The notes beneath the pieces were generated by a model, which worked only from the letters and a program-made list of their open reading frames with translations, was not told where the DNA came from and ran no database searches. A program made the position numbers and the translations under genes. From the NCBI GenBank assembly GCA_017993835.1, contig JAGOLX010000001.1, forward strand, positions 1-64,000: 64,000 nt of DNA, in the 5' to 3' direction. The DNA is from Phycisphaerae bacterium (GTDB taxonomy: Bacteria > Planctomycetota > Phycisphaerae > Sedimentisphaerales > Anaerobacaceae). Below are positions 36,181 to 45,772 of this stretch, one piece after another (the first letter of the stretch is position 1; every line of letters begins with the position of its first letter).

Positions 36181-36206
36181 CCCGGCCTCATCCGGACGAG
36201 GCCGGG
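36181..36206. terminator. Bidirectional hairpin between convergent genes
   Basis: CCCGGCCTC-atccggac-GAGGCCGGG is a perfect 9-bp stem between the small protein gene and the reverse-strand repeat protein. Confidence 0.6.
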
Positions 36207-36261
36207 CGATCCATACGATGCCGGCTTTGCTACAAGGATAGGGTGACCGCGCTCGCGGCGA

Positions 36262-37542
36262 TCACCGGACTCTCTTGCCCACAGCTTCTCGCGTGCCCCT
36301 GGGGTTTGTCATTTCCCCTTTGAGGGTATCTGCCTCCAGCTTGCCCTTGAACTCCGTCGTGAACTGCTGATCGTTGAACGTCATGGTCACCTTGAAGCTC
36401 ACCTGATCGCCGTCCACCTTCAGATCCGTGACGGGCACTTCGTCGTCTCGCATCGAGTACGTGGCGGTCATATCCGGTTTCACGGTCAGCGTGTTCGTTC
36501 GCGTGCCCCGCTGGGTCTCCCGCGTGAATTCCCACTTGCCGATGAGCGGGGAAGCGACGGGAGCCTGCAATTTCTTTCCTGTGATCTCGAACGAGCCTCG
36601 CTCGGAGCTGCTCTGCCCGGCGAACGTGTTCCCCTGTAGCTTGAGCTTGTAGTCGATCTTGAACGTCTGATCGCCGAAGCTCAACTCGAGGGCGTACGTG
36701 ACCTGATCGCCGTCGAGCTTGAGATCCTTGATGGGCATCTCGCCGCCGAAGAACTCCTGACGCCCGGTCAGATCCGGGTACACCGTCAGCGCAGAGGGCA
36801 TCGGACCCTGGTCCGTGTTGGTGGTCATCTCCCATTTGCCGATGAGGGCAGCGCCAAAGCGGGTCCCGGCGATCTCGGTCTCGCCCATGTCGCTCTTCGA
36901 CACGCCGGTCAACTTGTCGCCTTGGGCGGTCCCCTCGAAAGTCATCTTGAACTCGCGGTCGTTGAACTTGACCGCGCGGTCGAACGTGAGCTTGCCGTCC
37001 TGGAGTTTCACGTTGGAAATCATGCTCTCGCCGATTACGCCGGCCCACTTGGCATCGAGCGATCCGTCCGCCTTTTCCGATACGGTCAGCTTGGCGGTGA
37101 CATCGCGATCTCCCAGCTTGTAGGCCAGGTCCCACACGCCGACGGCCGGCGGCTTCGGTTTCAGTCGGACGCCGTTGGCGCCGAACTCGCCCTGATCGCT
37201 GGACAGGGCGCCTGTGAGCTTTCCATCCTTCAAGGTCCCGGCGTAATCCAGTGTGAACTCGTTGTCTCCCCAGCGGACCGTTCGCTCGAACGTGAGTTTC
37301 TGGCCGTCAAACTTAACGTTGGCCAGTGCGTCACGACCCCATTTGCCGGCGAGTGTTCCATCTGCCTGCCGGGTGATGGACAAGGTGGCGAAGCTGGACC
37401 GGCCCCCGAAGTCCATCGTCATATCCCAGTCGCCTGCGATGTCCTCGGCCGCGAGCGCCTGGCATGTCCCGAGGACCAGAACGAGACCGAGGATCGAGAA
37501 CAAACGCGAGGGTACCCTGGTGTGCTGTGTCGCATGACTCAT
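36262..37542 (-). CDS. Secreted protein with four lipocalin-like repeats
   Basis: ATG 37542 with GGAGGAAA upstream gives 426 residues. A signal peptide (about 1-30) precedes four tandem repeats of about 95-105 residues. Each begins (I/V)(A/G)xW(D/E) and runs through L(K)-D-G(D/Q)-(Q/K)-(V/L)-(T/S)F and a GxL-x-G strand, the layout of small up-and-down beta-barrels. Similar single-repeat proteins are common in planctomycetes. They may bind a hydrophobic or polymeric ligand. No enzyme motif is seen. Confidence 0.78.
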   Translation of the reverse strand: MSHATQHTRVPSRLFSILGLVLVLGTCQALAAEDIAGDWDMTMDFGGRSSFATLSITRQADGTLAGKWGRDALANVKFDGQKLTFERTVRWGDNEFTLDYAGTLKDGKLTGALSSDQGEFGANGVRLKPKPPAVGVWDLAYKLGDRDVTAKLTVSEKADGSLDAKWAGVIGESMISNVKLQDGKLTFDRAVKFNDREFKMTFEGTAQGDKLTGVSKSDMGETEIAGTRFGAALIGKWEMTTNTDQGPMPSALTVYPDLTGRQEFFGGEMPIKDLKLDGDQVTYALELSFGDQTFKIDYKLKLQGNTFAGQSSSERGSFEITGKKLQAPVASPLIGKWEFTRETQRGTRTNTLTVKPDMTATYSMRDDEVPVTDLKVDGDQVSFKVTMTFNDQQFTTEFKGKLEADTLKGEMTNPRGTREAVGKRVR

Positions 37543-37778
37543 GACATTTCCTCCCAAAACGCTGTGCGCGAACCGCCGGCGGCACCTACGTTGGCCTGTG
37601 ACACAGTCGGTCGTGCCCGCAGGCAGCTTGTCAACACTCTTTTCTCCCGGTGCCGTCCAGAGGGATTCTATCACAGTCCCCGGCCTGTGGAAACAAGAAT
37701 CTTGAACTCCCCGGCGCGGTTCGTGCGGATCGACACGCCGTTCCAGACGGCAGAGTCCGCCAGAGATGATTGGCGATC

Positions 37779-38435
37779 TCATCCTTGCCGCTTGTCGCGG
37801 ATCTTGTTCTCCGTTCCTGCCAGGAGCCTGTGGATGTTGGCGCGGTGGCGGAAGATGACGAACGCGGGGATGACAACCGCCGCGATTACCAGTGGCCACA
37901 GGTGGGACAGGTCCCAGTCCGGACGAAACAGGATGCCTGCGAGCAGCGCGATGGGAAAGGCCGCCGACGCGCAGATCGAAGCCAGGGAGACGTATCGCCA
38001 GACCAGCACGGCGCCCACCCAGACGGCCAGAGCGATCAGCCCGCAGATCGTGAAGTACGGCCACAATCCGAGGGTGACGCCGAAGCTGGTGGCGACCCCT
38101 TTGCCGCCCTTGAATCGCAGAAAGATGGGAAAGACATGTCCCAGAATGGCGGCGACGCCCACGACCAACCAGAGGGCCAGCAAAGCGGGCCTGTCCGGCG
38201 GGCCCGCGATGGCCCGGACCGCGACCACCGGGATGGCGCCCTTCAGAACGTCCAGGGCGAAACAGACGTAACCCCAGGTGCGTCCGACTGCTCGGGCCAG
38301 ATTCGTGGCGCCGATGTTTCCGGAGCCGATGGTCCGAAGGTCCTTGCCGTGCAGCTTGGCGATGATCTGGGCGAATGGGATCGAGCCCAAGACGTATGCG
38401 ACGACGATGGCGGAGACGAATATGCTGAGCATCAT
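37779..38435 (-). CDS. plsY: Glycerol-3-phosphate acyltransferase PlsY
   Basis: The 218-residue membrane protein has the PlsY motifs: YVLGSIPFAQIIAK, the phosphate loop GSGNIGATNLARAVGR, and FKGGKGVATSFGV. It transfers an acyl group from acyl-phosphate to glycerol-3-phosphate, the first step of phospholipid synthesis. ATG 38435 overlaps the stop of the upstream 2-TM gene (ATGA), so the two are coupled. Confidence 0.96.
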   Translation of the reverse strand: MMLSIFVSAIVVAYVLGSIPFAQIIAKLHGKDLRTIGSGNIGATNLARAVGRTWGYVCFALDVLKGAIPVVAVRAIAGPPDRPALLALWLVVGVAAILGHVFPIFLRFKGGKGVATSFGVTLGLWPYFTICGLIALAVWVGAVLVWRYVSLASICASAAFPIALLAGILFRPDWDLSHLWPLVIAAVVIPAFVIFRHRANIHRLLAGTENKIRDKRQG

Positions 38436-39238
38436 AGTTCAGGTCCGGAATGGGTGTGGCTGCGCATTACCCTGCTCGGGGACTCGGGCGGGGTCTCCTG
38501 GATGTCCCTCTGGTCCGGCTTTGTCGACAGGGTGCCGCTGGCGTTCAATGGCAGCATCATGATCTTCTGCCAGATCTTGCGAGAAAGGCCGTTGGCCAGA
38601 TCCTCCAGATCGTTGACGGCCTCGGTGGCTACGGGGTCGTGGTAGTCCTGCACGTACAGAAAGCCCGTCTTGCTCACGAGGGCCAGCATCTCCGTACAGT
38701 AGTCGAGATAGCGGGCCATCTCGTATGGAGTGAGCACCCGCTGCGGCGAGTGCGGCGTAGAGACCGCGTGTTCCGCGATGCTGTCCGGGTCTTTCGTGAG
38801 CTGGTGCATGTCGACGATGTGGGCGATGCATCGCAGGCGATTGACGGAGCGGATTACCCGATTCCGCTTCCTTCGGTTCTCCAGTGTGACGAGAAACAGG
38901 ATGCCCGCGCCGATCAACACAAGACTGTTGAGCCCGGAGTCGATCATCTGCACGAGGTCCGCCAGGTTGAGGCCGTCGGCGCTGACGTCCAGTTGCACGA
39001 GAGACTCGACGAACGCCAGAACCGCGATCAAGATGAGGACATAAATGCCGAGACGCAGGAGGTAGTTCGGCTTAGCGATCCATTGAACCGTGCGATCCGT
39101 TTCCTTCGAGATCTCATACAGTTCCCAGCAGATATTGGCCAGGTTGGACTCGGGGAACCGGTCCTTCATCCGCAGGTGCAGCCTCTCGATGGTCCTGCGA
39201 ATCTCCTCGGCAATGAGAGTACACTTCGATCTCTCCAT
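38432..39238 (-). CDS. Two-helix membrane protein of unknown function
   Basis: ATG 39238 with AAGGA six bases ahead gives 268 residues; an ATG at 39256 is also possible. A charged cytoplasmic N-terminus (about 60 residues) precedes two membrane helices (YLLRLGIYVLILIAVLAFVESL and LNSLVLIGAGILFLVTLEN). A long helical soluble region with CIAHIVDMHQLTKDP follows. No family was recognised. It overlaps plsY by 4 bp. Confidence 0.7.
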   Translation of the reverse strand: MERSKCTLIAEEIRRTIERLHLRMKDRFPESNLANICWELYEISKETDRTVQWIAKPNYLLRLGIYVLILIAVLAFVESLVQLDVSADGLNLADLVQMIDSGLNSLVLIGAGILFLVTLENRRKRNRVIRSVNRLRCIAHIVDMHQLTKDPDSIAEHAVSTPHSPQRVLTPYEMARYLDYCTEMLALVSKTGFLYVQDYHDPVATEAVNDLEDLANGLSRKIWQKIMMLPLNASGTLSTKPDQRDIQETPPESPSRVMRSHTHSGPEL

Positions 39239-39408
39239 GGCGTCCTTGCAGAACATCCGCTTTGTGCGGGCCAACGATGCGATGTCCGCTGTTCTCCAGT
39301 CTGCGTTTCGCCCGCCTGCCGTCGGCAACGTGCCGGCGAGCGGGAGCGAGACGACGGGATGTCGCCGAAACGACTGCCTCGTCGTAACGATCCAGGATTT
39401 GTGCTTCC

Positions 39409-39534
39409 TTACTCGGGATGCACCGTCCTGACCTGCCGACCTTGTTCCGTGTCGGCGGTATAGGATACCCACAGGCCGCCCTTCGTGTCAAACGCGGCCG
39501 AGCAGTATCTCGGATTGCCCTCGCCTTCGTCAAT
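39409..39534 (-). pseudogene. Possible gene remnant after the histidine kinase
   Basis: In frame after the kinase TAG, 41 codons are open until a TAA at 39409-39411 and read like part of a secreted propeller protein: CSAAFDTKGGLWVSYTADTE. It is either decayed coding sequence or a C-terminal extension reached by readthrough. No start or Shine-Dalgarno site is seen. Confidence 0.3.
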
Positions 39535-41577
39535 CTAGTTCTTTGAAGTCCGTGGAACGACAGGGATTCTCACGGTAAACGTGCTGCCTTGGCCGGGTTT
39601 GCTTTCGACGGTGATCTTGCCCTGATGGGCATCGACGATGAACTTGGCGATGCTCAGGCCCAGGCCGCAGCCCTCCGCTTTGCGGGACAGGCTGCGATCC
39701 ACCTGGTAGAACCGCCGGAAGATCTTCTTGAGGGCCCGGCGGGGAATGCCCACGCCGTTGTCGGACACGACGAATCGCACCATGCGGTCTTCGCTCGTCA
39801 CATTCAGTGTGATCTGCTTCTCGTCGCCGGAATACTTGTAGGCGTTGTCGAGCAGGTTGACCAGGACTGTGACCATCGCGTCGTGGTCGGCCCGGATCAT
39901 GGGCAACTCATCGGGGATCTGGGTCTCGAACCGGCAGTTGCCCCGGCTCAGCTTGGTCCGAGCGGCCTCGGCCGCTGTGCGAGCGATGCTTGTCGCGCTC
40001 ACGTTTCGCATCTGGAACGCCTGCTTGTTCCGCTCCATCCGCGAGAAGGTCAGAAAGTTGTCAATCAGCCGGCTGAGACGCTCGTTCTCCTTCGAGACCA
40101 GTTGCAGGTACTCCGTGACTTGCTGCGGACTGCGGTAATTGCCTTCGAGCAGGGTATCGACCAGGATGCGCATGGACGCCAGGGGGGTCTTGAGTTCGTG
40201 CGTGACCGTGGCGATGAAGTCATTCTTGAGCTTGTTGAGACGGACCTGTTTGCCCACGCTCCCTGCGGCCACGACGCCGATGGCGGCGATCAGGCAGATG
40301 ACGAACAGGCCGGTCCAGGTGTACAGGGCGATCCGCTCTCGCGCCGCCCGTTCGAAGACTTCATTGCCCTTGAAGAACAGGCGGACTTCCCAATCGGGGA
40401 ATGCCGGACCGACCGAGCCGGCGGCGAAGGGCTCGCGGCTCGTCTCCTCGATCCCGGCGATCCTCCGACTTGAAGCGTCCATAATACAGTAGTCCACGTT
40501 GTCGTCTTCGAAGCCCGCGAAATCCGCGAACGCTCGTGCGATCTCCCGCGCGGAGAGCAGCGCCACGCACATCCCCCCTCGCGAAGGCTGGATCATGCCG
40601 TAGAAGTCGTTGCCGTCGATCTGGAGCGGGCGGAGCCTGCCCACCTCCCAGTTTGCGAACAGATCGAGCGTCGGGAACCGCTGGGCGAGACCGAGGGAAC
40701 GTTCCTCTGCGTCCACAAGCCGTTGCAGGTCGGTCCCGCGAAAGAGGTCCCCTTGCTCGGGCGTCAGGCCGGTTTCGCGACCGATTTCTATCGCCTTGCG
40801 AGCGAGGAACAGGTTCTCGTCGGTGTGCAGCGAGAGTCCTGCGTCGTTGTCGCGGTAGAGAATCGCGAGCATGTCGTGGTAGGTCTGTTCGCGGAGCTGG
40901 GCGTAGGCGGGCTCGTCCTTCATCCAACCCAGCAGGAGCAGTCTTGCGTTGGCGATCAGAGCCAGGCAGCGGGAGTCGCCCGTCTGGGCCAGCGGACTGG
41001 ACGCGGTCCGGCGGCCTTCGACGATGGCTTCATCGAGCCGGTCGAGCTTTGCCAGCGAGCGGGCTTTGCCGATCCATGCGGCCAGCCGGTCCTCGTTGTC
41101 GCTGATCCAGGCATACTGCTCATACCGCTCGATGGCCCGCTCGTACTCCTGCCTGATCTCCATCTCGACCGCGTCGGCGAAGTTCTCGAAGGGCCGTGCT
41201 GAGGTCCCGGCGTCTGCAGTGAGCGTCGGGTAGAGACGACGGCCGGCGCCGTCGAAGACGAGCAGCCCGGCGCAGCCGAATTGCCCGACCGCGGAGACGA
41301 ACCGCCGATAGGGATGGGCCGTGGATTGCTCCTCCAGAGTCTGTCGTCGCTCGTTCCATTTCCGTTCGACCTGGCTCGTCACGTCCGCGAGCCGGCTCTT
41401 GTAGTCCGTCGTCAGACGCTGGCGCACGGCCAGACGCTCGCTTTGGGCCGCCTGGCCCATGAACCATAGCAGGCACAGGGCCGGCAGGATCACCGCCGCC
41501 GCCAGCAGCAGGACAACCCGCCGATACTGGCTGTAACCCGGATTGATGCCGCGTATTGCCTTCGTCAGTGACCGCAT
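39535..41577 (-). CDS. Membrane sensor histidine kinase
   Basis: ATG 41577 gives 680 residues. One helix lies at about 20-42 and a second at about 417-440. Between them is a periplasmic domain of about 370 residues with TPR-like helices (YEQYAWISDNEDRLAAWIGKA). The kinase core has phospho-acceptor His460 in VTHELKTPLASM, an N box LVNLLDNAYKYSGD, a G1 box VVSDNGVGIP and a G2 box GCGLGLSIAKFI. No response-regulator gene lies next to it. It probably senses an envelope signal. Confidence 0.95.
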   Translation of the reverse strand: MRSLTKAIRGINPGYSQYRRVVLLLAAAVILPALCLLWFMGQAAQSERLAVRQRLTTDYKSRLADVTSQVERKWNERRQTLEEQSTAHPYRRFVSAVGQFGCAGLLVFDGAGRRLYPTLTADAGTSARPFENFADAVEMEIRQEYERAIERYEQYAWISDNEDRLAAWIGKARSLAKLDRLDEAIVEGRRTASSPLAQTGDSRCLALIANARLLLLGWMKDEPAYAQLREQTYHDMLAILYRDNDAGLSLHTDENLFLARKAIEIGRETGLTPEQGDLFRGTDLQRLVDAEERSLGLAQRFPTLDLFANWEVGRLRPLQIDGNDFYGMIQPSRGGMCVALLSAREIARAFADFAGFEDDNVDYCIMDASSRRIAGIEETSREPFAAGSVGPAFPDWEVRLFFKGNEVFERAARERIALYTWTGLFVICLIAAIGVVAAGSVGKQVRLNKLKNDFIATVTHELKTPLASMRILVDTLLEGNYRSPQQVTEYLQLVSKENERLSRLIDNFLTFSRMERNKQAFQMRNVSATSIARTAAEAARTKLSRGNCRFETQIPDELPMIRADHDAMVTVLVNLLDNAYKYSGDEKQITLNVTSEDRMVRFVVSDNGVGIPRRALKKIFRRFYQVDRSLSRKAEGCGLGLSIAKFIVDAHQGKITVESKPGQGSTFTVRIPVVPRTSKN

Positions 41578-41584
41578 GGTGGAG

Positions 41585-41593
41585 ATTATACCA
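41585..41593 (-). promoter_or_regulatory. Extended -10 box immediately before the kinase ATG
   Basis: TGGTATAAT ends seven bases before the ATG at 41577, which would place the transcription start at or near the ATG. No ribosome-binding site is seen, so the mRNA may be leaderless. Confidence 0.4.
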
Positions 41594-41715
41594 CAGGGCC
41601 TCATCGACCGCCGCCGTTTTGCATCACAGCGACTTTGGTTCGAGATCCAAACGCAGGAGGCCGGAGCGAACTCCGGCCTCCGCGCGTCCACCTCATACAG
41701 AGGGCATCACTCCGC

Positions 41716-44700
41716 TTATCGTCCCTGGGACAGCTCCGTCACCTCCGCTTCGGACAGGCTGTAGTTGTAGAGACGCACGTCGTCGATGGTGCCGGCGAAG
41801 AAGGCATCATACGCTGCGTGCCTGCCGAGCTTGAGCGTCTCGGTTTCCGAACTCGGCACGCCGGACGCGCCTCCGTTGGCCATGACCAGCCCGCCGTTCT
41901 TGTAGGCCCGGAGGGTCCTGCCGTCGAACGTCGCGGTCAGGTGGTACCACGTGTCGCCCTGAAGATCTCCAAAGCTTGCGCCGTACCACGTCCCGCCGAT
42001 GCAAACCCCGGCGGCGCCACGGAACTCATCGTCCACATGGTTCCAGTTGATCTGGAGGTTCTTCTCACGGTGCACCGGCCCGGACTGGTTATCCCCCGTC
42101 GGCGCAGCAGGGCTCTTGACCCAGACCGCCGCGGTCCATGTGGCCAGGTCGGTGTCGTAGCCGGTGTCCACGTAGTCGCCATCGCCGTCCAGTTGCAGCG
42201 CGCCGCCGATCTTGCCGCCGGTGGGCAGCCACGCCGGATCGCCGTGGACTTGGGCGTCGCGCCCGTTGCTGGAACTGTCTGCGGCCTCGGAACCTTCCTT
42301 CTCGTCGAGCTTCCACCAAGCGACCAGGCAGGCCAGATTGCCTGTTCCCAGGGCGCTGGGATTCTGCCAAGCGTTGTCGTCCGTCGTGCACCACATGAGC
42401 TTCGTATCGCGGTCGCCGCCATCGTCATCGTCGTTGACGTGTACGTCGAGCCCGATCTGTCCGCCGGCTCCCGGGGTGGTCCCCAAGGTGGACCAGGGCA
42501 GCTTGATCTCGACACGATAGCCGCCATCGGTCTTGGCGAAGGCGTACTTGACACCTTCGGTCCGGTCGTGCTTCGTCTCGCCCAGGATCGGCGTGGAGGC
42601 ATCCCAAGAGAAGTAGAACACGTAATCGCCATCTTCATATCCGTTGGACTTGCTGTTGTCGGCGTCGAGGAAGACCTCTACGGTGTCGTCCAACCAGAAA
42701 TCGTCCGAGTCGTTGACGAGCTTGTCGTCGGCGACATCGACCAGCACATAGAGAGCCTGGTGGTCATACAGGGTCTTGAAGCCGGCCGAGAAGTCCTTGT
42801 CGTCGGAGGCAGGGGAATACGCCACGTTGGCGATCGGATTCGACTCCACGTTGGACCAGGCATCGTCTGCCTTGCCGTCGATCTCGGGCGGCCGACTTGC
42901 CTGGAAGATGCAGACGGCTTTCGTCGGCCGGTCCCACTCCGCCTGGCTGGGCGACTGGGCCCCTTCCATGATCTTCGCCAGAGTCGCAATCGGCCCGATG
43001 ATCTGCTGAATCGGCGGCAAGTCGTTGATGCTCAGTCGGATGCTGAGACTGTTGTCCTGCTCGCTCGTGTGCAGACGCACGGTCGTCTTCTCGGTGGCCT
43101 TGGCCAGCTCATCCAGCGATTGACGAACCTGGGCGGCCACTTCTTCCGACGGGAACTTCGCGGTCTGCGACGCGAGCTGGATCGCGCCGGCGACGTTGAT
43201 CAGGGCCAGCTTGCTCGTCGCAGGCGGCAGGGTCGCCAGTCCATCCTGGAGCACGCCGGCGCTGACGACAGAGGCGTTCTGGCCCCCGGCCGTCGCGGCG
43301 GCGTCGATGACCTGGGAGTTGATTGCCAGGACCGTCGTCCTGTTCGCCTGAGCCGTGTTGCCGAAGAGCTTCATGCCGTTGCCCAGCGTGAGGTCGAATC
43401 GTCCGCTTGCCGGGATGGCGGGTGCGTCCTGAGACAGCAGGTTGGCTGTCTGGAGCAGGGTGGTCAAGAGCTGATGCACTTGCGAGGGATTCCTGCTCGT
43501 GATGGCCAGGCCGAGTGCCTGCACCGCGGCGGGGATCGGAGAATCCTTGGCTGCCACGACGTTCTTCGACGGGGCCGCGAACAGGGTGATCTGCTCGACG
43601 TTCCCGAAGATCTGCGGGCCGAGGTCCATGCCGGTCTTTTCCTTGATCTTCGCACTGAGGGCCTGGGCCTGTGCCGAATCGGCGCCGCCCAGCGTCAGGC
43701 TGACCAGGGCCACCGCCTGGGCCGGGACCACCTTGAGTGCGTCTCGGCTGAGGTTGGGGGTGCGAATCAGATTGTAGAACATGGACTTGGCGCCGTCTTT
43801 GAAATTGACGTTCGCGTCGAGGGCCGCGCCGGTCTCCCGCAGCGAGAAAGAGGCGATCAGGTCGTCCACGTTCTGGAAATCGACGAAGCCGTTGGCGATC
43901 TGGATATGCTCGGGGATTTGATCCGGGGGGACCATCTTCATGAATTGCCCGTAGGTCTCATCGACGTTCAGCCACAGCGTGACCGCGTTCTGCTGGCGGG
44001 CCTGCTTGCTGATGCTGGTGAAGGACCGGTTCGCGGAGGCCAGCGAGGACTGGCGGGCTTTGCCTTTGTACCGCACGATGGCCTGTTTGAGCATCTCCGG
44101 GCGAGTGGACGCAATCACGACCGTGTCGTCGTAGGCTACGCTGCCGTCGTTCTCGTCTCCGAAGGTCACGACCTTCATGCCCTCGACAGGGTCGCCCGCC
44201 CGGCCGAGTCCGGTCAGGGCCATCTGGAGCAGGCCTTTCAATGCGTCGCTCTTGCCGGGGAACAGGACAATCAAGGCGGGCGGGTTGTCCTCACTCAACT
44301 CTGTGATGCCGAGGCCGATGCCGCGGATCTTCTTCAATTCCGCCATCATGGAGGGATTCAACAGGCCGCGGATCATGGCGGCCGGCCCGCCGCCTTCCCA
44401 GCCGGACTCTTGCTTCAGGCTCGCCAGGGCCTCCTCCACCGGCGTCCCCTTGAGCATGTTCAGGATGGTCTCGACCTGCCGGCCGGGACTGCCGATCTCA
44501 ATGTACGCGATAGTCTCGGGCGGCATCAGCATGGCTGGGTCCGAGTTGCCCAGTTCCTCCAGGATGGGTCTGACCTTCTCGACGATCTCCGTCTGGTCGC
44601 TGTAGCCGTCCACGAGTTTTGTGAAGACTGCCTTGGCGTCCTGTTCCCGCTTCTGTTTGAGGTAGATGGAGCCCTGGCGGTACAGCGCCTGGGCGACGAG

Positions 44701-44889
44701 GTTCTTCGGCGCCGATGCGTCGGCGACGACCTGCTGGTAGATCCCAACCGCCTTGTCGAGATCGCCTTCGACCTCTTCGACGTAGAGCCCCTCGCGGAGC
44801 AGTTCCGCTGCGGTTCTGGCCTGCGCCGCCGGGGCGACCACCGCCGCCAGCAGCGCCGACACGATCAGTAGCTTCGTGGATGTCTTCAT
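41716..44889 (-). CDS. Large secreted protein with TPR, CBM9-like and LamG domains
   Basis: The 1057-residue protein has a signal peptide (1-24) and TPR-type repeats (about 30-115: KAVGIYQQVVADASAPKNLVAQALYRQGSIY). A central region of about 500 residues is of unknown fold. A CBM9-like sugar-binding domain (about 665-835: PPEIDGKADDAWSNVE, DDFWLDDTVEVFLDADN, YRVEIKLPWSTLG) and a LamG domain (about 853-1057) ending DDVRLYNYSLSEAEVTELS follow. It probably attaches cells or an enzyme complex to polysaccharide. It is divergent from a sigma-FecR operon. Confidence 0.85.
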   Translation of the reverse strand: MKTSTKLLIVSALLAAVVAPAAQARTAAELLREGLYVEEVEGDLDKAVGIYQQVVADASAPKNLVAQALYRQGSIYLKQKREQDAKAVFTKLVDGYSDQTEIVEKVRPILEELGNSDPAMLMPPETIAYIEIGSPGRQVETILNMLKGTPVEEALASLKQESGWEGGGPAAMIRGLLNPSMMAELKKIRGIGLGITELSEDNPPALIVLFPGKSDALKGLLQMALTGLGRAGDPVEGMKVVTFGDENDGSVAYDDTVVIASTRPEMLKQAIVRYKGKARQSSLASANRSFTSISKQARQQNAVTLWLNVDETYGQFMKMVPPDQIPEHIQIANGFVDFQNVDDLIASFSLRETGAALDANVNFKDGAKSMFYNLIRTPNLSRDALKVVPAQAVALVSLTLGGADSAQAQALSAKIKEKTGMDLGPQIFGNVEQITLFAAPSKNVVAAKDSPIPAAVQALGLAITSRNPSQVHQLLTTLLQTANLLSQDAPAIPASGRFDLTLGNGMKLFGNTAQANRTTVLAINSQVIDAAATAGGQNASVVSAGVLQDGLATLPPATSKLALINVAGAIQLASQTAKFPSEEVAAQVRQSLDELAKATEKTTVRLHTSEQDNSLSIRLSINDLPPIQQIIGPIATLAKIMEGAQSPSQAEWDRPTKAVCIFQASRPPEIDGKADDAWSNVESNPIANVAYSPASDDKDFSAGFKTLYDHQALYVLVDVADDKLVNDSDDFWLDDTVEVFLDADNSKSNGYEDGDYVFYFSWDASTPILGETKHDRTEGVKYAFAKTDGGYRVEIKLPWSTLGTTPGAGGQIGLDVHVNDDDDGGDRDTKLMWCTTDDNAWQNPSALGTGNLACLVAWWKLDEKEGSEAADSSSNGRDAQVHGDPAWLPTGGKIGGALQLDGDGDYVDTGYDTDLATWTAAVWVKSPAAPTGDNQSGPVHREKNLQINWNHVDDEFRGAAGVCIGGTWYGASFGDLQGDTWYHLTATFDGRTLRAYKNGGLVMANGGASGVPSSETETLKLGRHAAYDAFFAGTIDDVRLYNYSLSEAEVTELSQGR

Positions 44890-44959
44890 CGCTACACTCC
44901 TTTCAGGAAAACGGGTTCACCGGATTCTCGATCTCATACAGGAGTAGTGTCGTCCCGGC

Positions 44960-44979
44960 GTGTTACCGTTGTGTTACCG
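44960..44979. promoter_or_regulatory. Direct repeat in the divergent control region
   Basis: gtgttaccg occurs at 44960-44968 and 44971-44979, one helical turn apart. It lies between the large secreted protein gene and the ECF sigma gene and could be an operator. Confidence 0.3.
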
Positions 44980-45169
44980 CTTCATCCTTTTTTGATGATT
45001 TCAGCGGAAGACTCGAATCATGGAGACGCAAGGAATATACTGGCAACCGCGGCGCGGGAAACGACTCGAGGGCACGGTTTTCGCGGCTGCCTTGAGAAAT
45101 GGAGCGAAGGACTCCCGCTCGCCCGCCTGTATAGGGAGTGAAAGCCGTACCGTTGTTTTGAGCGCGTTC

Positions 45170-45772
45170 ATGGACCAAGCAGAAGAGAAGGCTCTTGTCC
45201 GCCGGCTGGTCGGGATGGATGACCGGGCGTGGGAGGCGTTCTGCCGGGAGTGTTCCCTGCCCTTGTTGGCCTACGTCCAGGCGCACTTTCTGTGCAGTCG
45301 CGAGCTGGCGGAAGAAGTGGTGCAGAGGTCGTTTGTCCGATGCGTGAAATCGATCGGGAGCTTCGATCCGTCCCGGGGACGCTTGTTCGCCTGGCTCAAG
45401 GTGGTTGCCAGGAACGAGGCATATACGACGCTGTCCGGTTATCCCGTGCGGCCGGCGGGCGAATCGGAGGTCGCGTCGGAGGCCATTGGGAGGCTGGACG
45501 ATGCCGTGCTGCCCGATGAGGTCCTCGCCCAGAAGGAGACGCAACGGATGGTGCATGAGGCCCTGATGGGATTGCCCAGTCGGCACAGGAAGGTGCTGAT
45601 CCTAAAGTACATGGACGACTGCCGGGTTGCCGAGATCGCCAGGCTGCTCGGGCAATCGGAGAAGGCGGTCGAGTCGCTGTTGACCCGGTCCCGAAACGCC
45701 TTCAGGACGGCGTTTCTCCAAGAGGCCAAGCACAGTCGGGCGCATGAGAGCGGGTGTATCGATGGAATCTGA
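45170..45772 (+). CDS. ECF-type RNA polymerase sigma factor
   Basis: The 200-residue protein is of the planctomycete/verrucomicrobial ECF type. Region 2 includes RELAEEVVQRSFVRCVKSIGSFDPSRGRLFAWLKVVARNEAY and region 4 includes LMGLPSRHRKVLILKYMDDCRVAEIARLLGQSEKAVESLLTRSR. It overlaps the next gene (FecR-like) by about 29 bp. Such pairs usually respond to envelope or nutrient signals; the likely regulon includes the downstream carboxypeptidase-regulatory protein. Confidence 0.92.
   Translation: MDQAEEKALVRRLVGMDDRAWEAFCRECSLPLLAYVQAHFLCSRELAEEVVQRSFVRCVKSIGSFDPSRGRLFAWLKVVARNEAYTTLSGYPVRPAGESEVASEAIGRLDDAVLPDEVLAQKETQRMVHEALMGLPSRHRKVLILKYMDDCRVAEIARLLGQSEKAVESLLTRSRNAFRTAFLQEAKHSRAHESGCIDGI

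Noticed and set aside
36262-38064. Longer start for the four-repeat protein in the region up to 38064
   Set aside because: The upstream codons are antisense to plsY and the ATG at 37542 has a strong ribosome-binding site and signal peptide.
45020-45169. Earlier start for the ECF sigma gene at 45020
   Set aside because: The extra 50 residues show no sigma features and lie in the divergent control region; the ATG at 45170 fits the family length.
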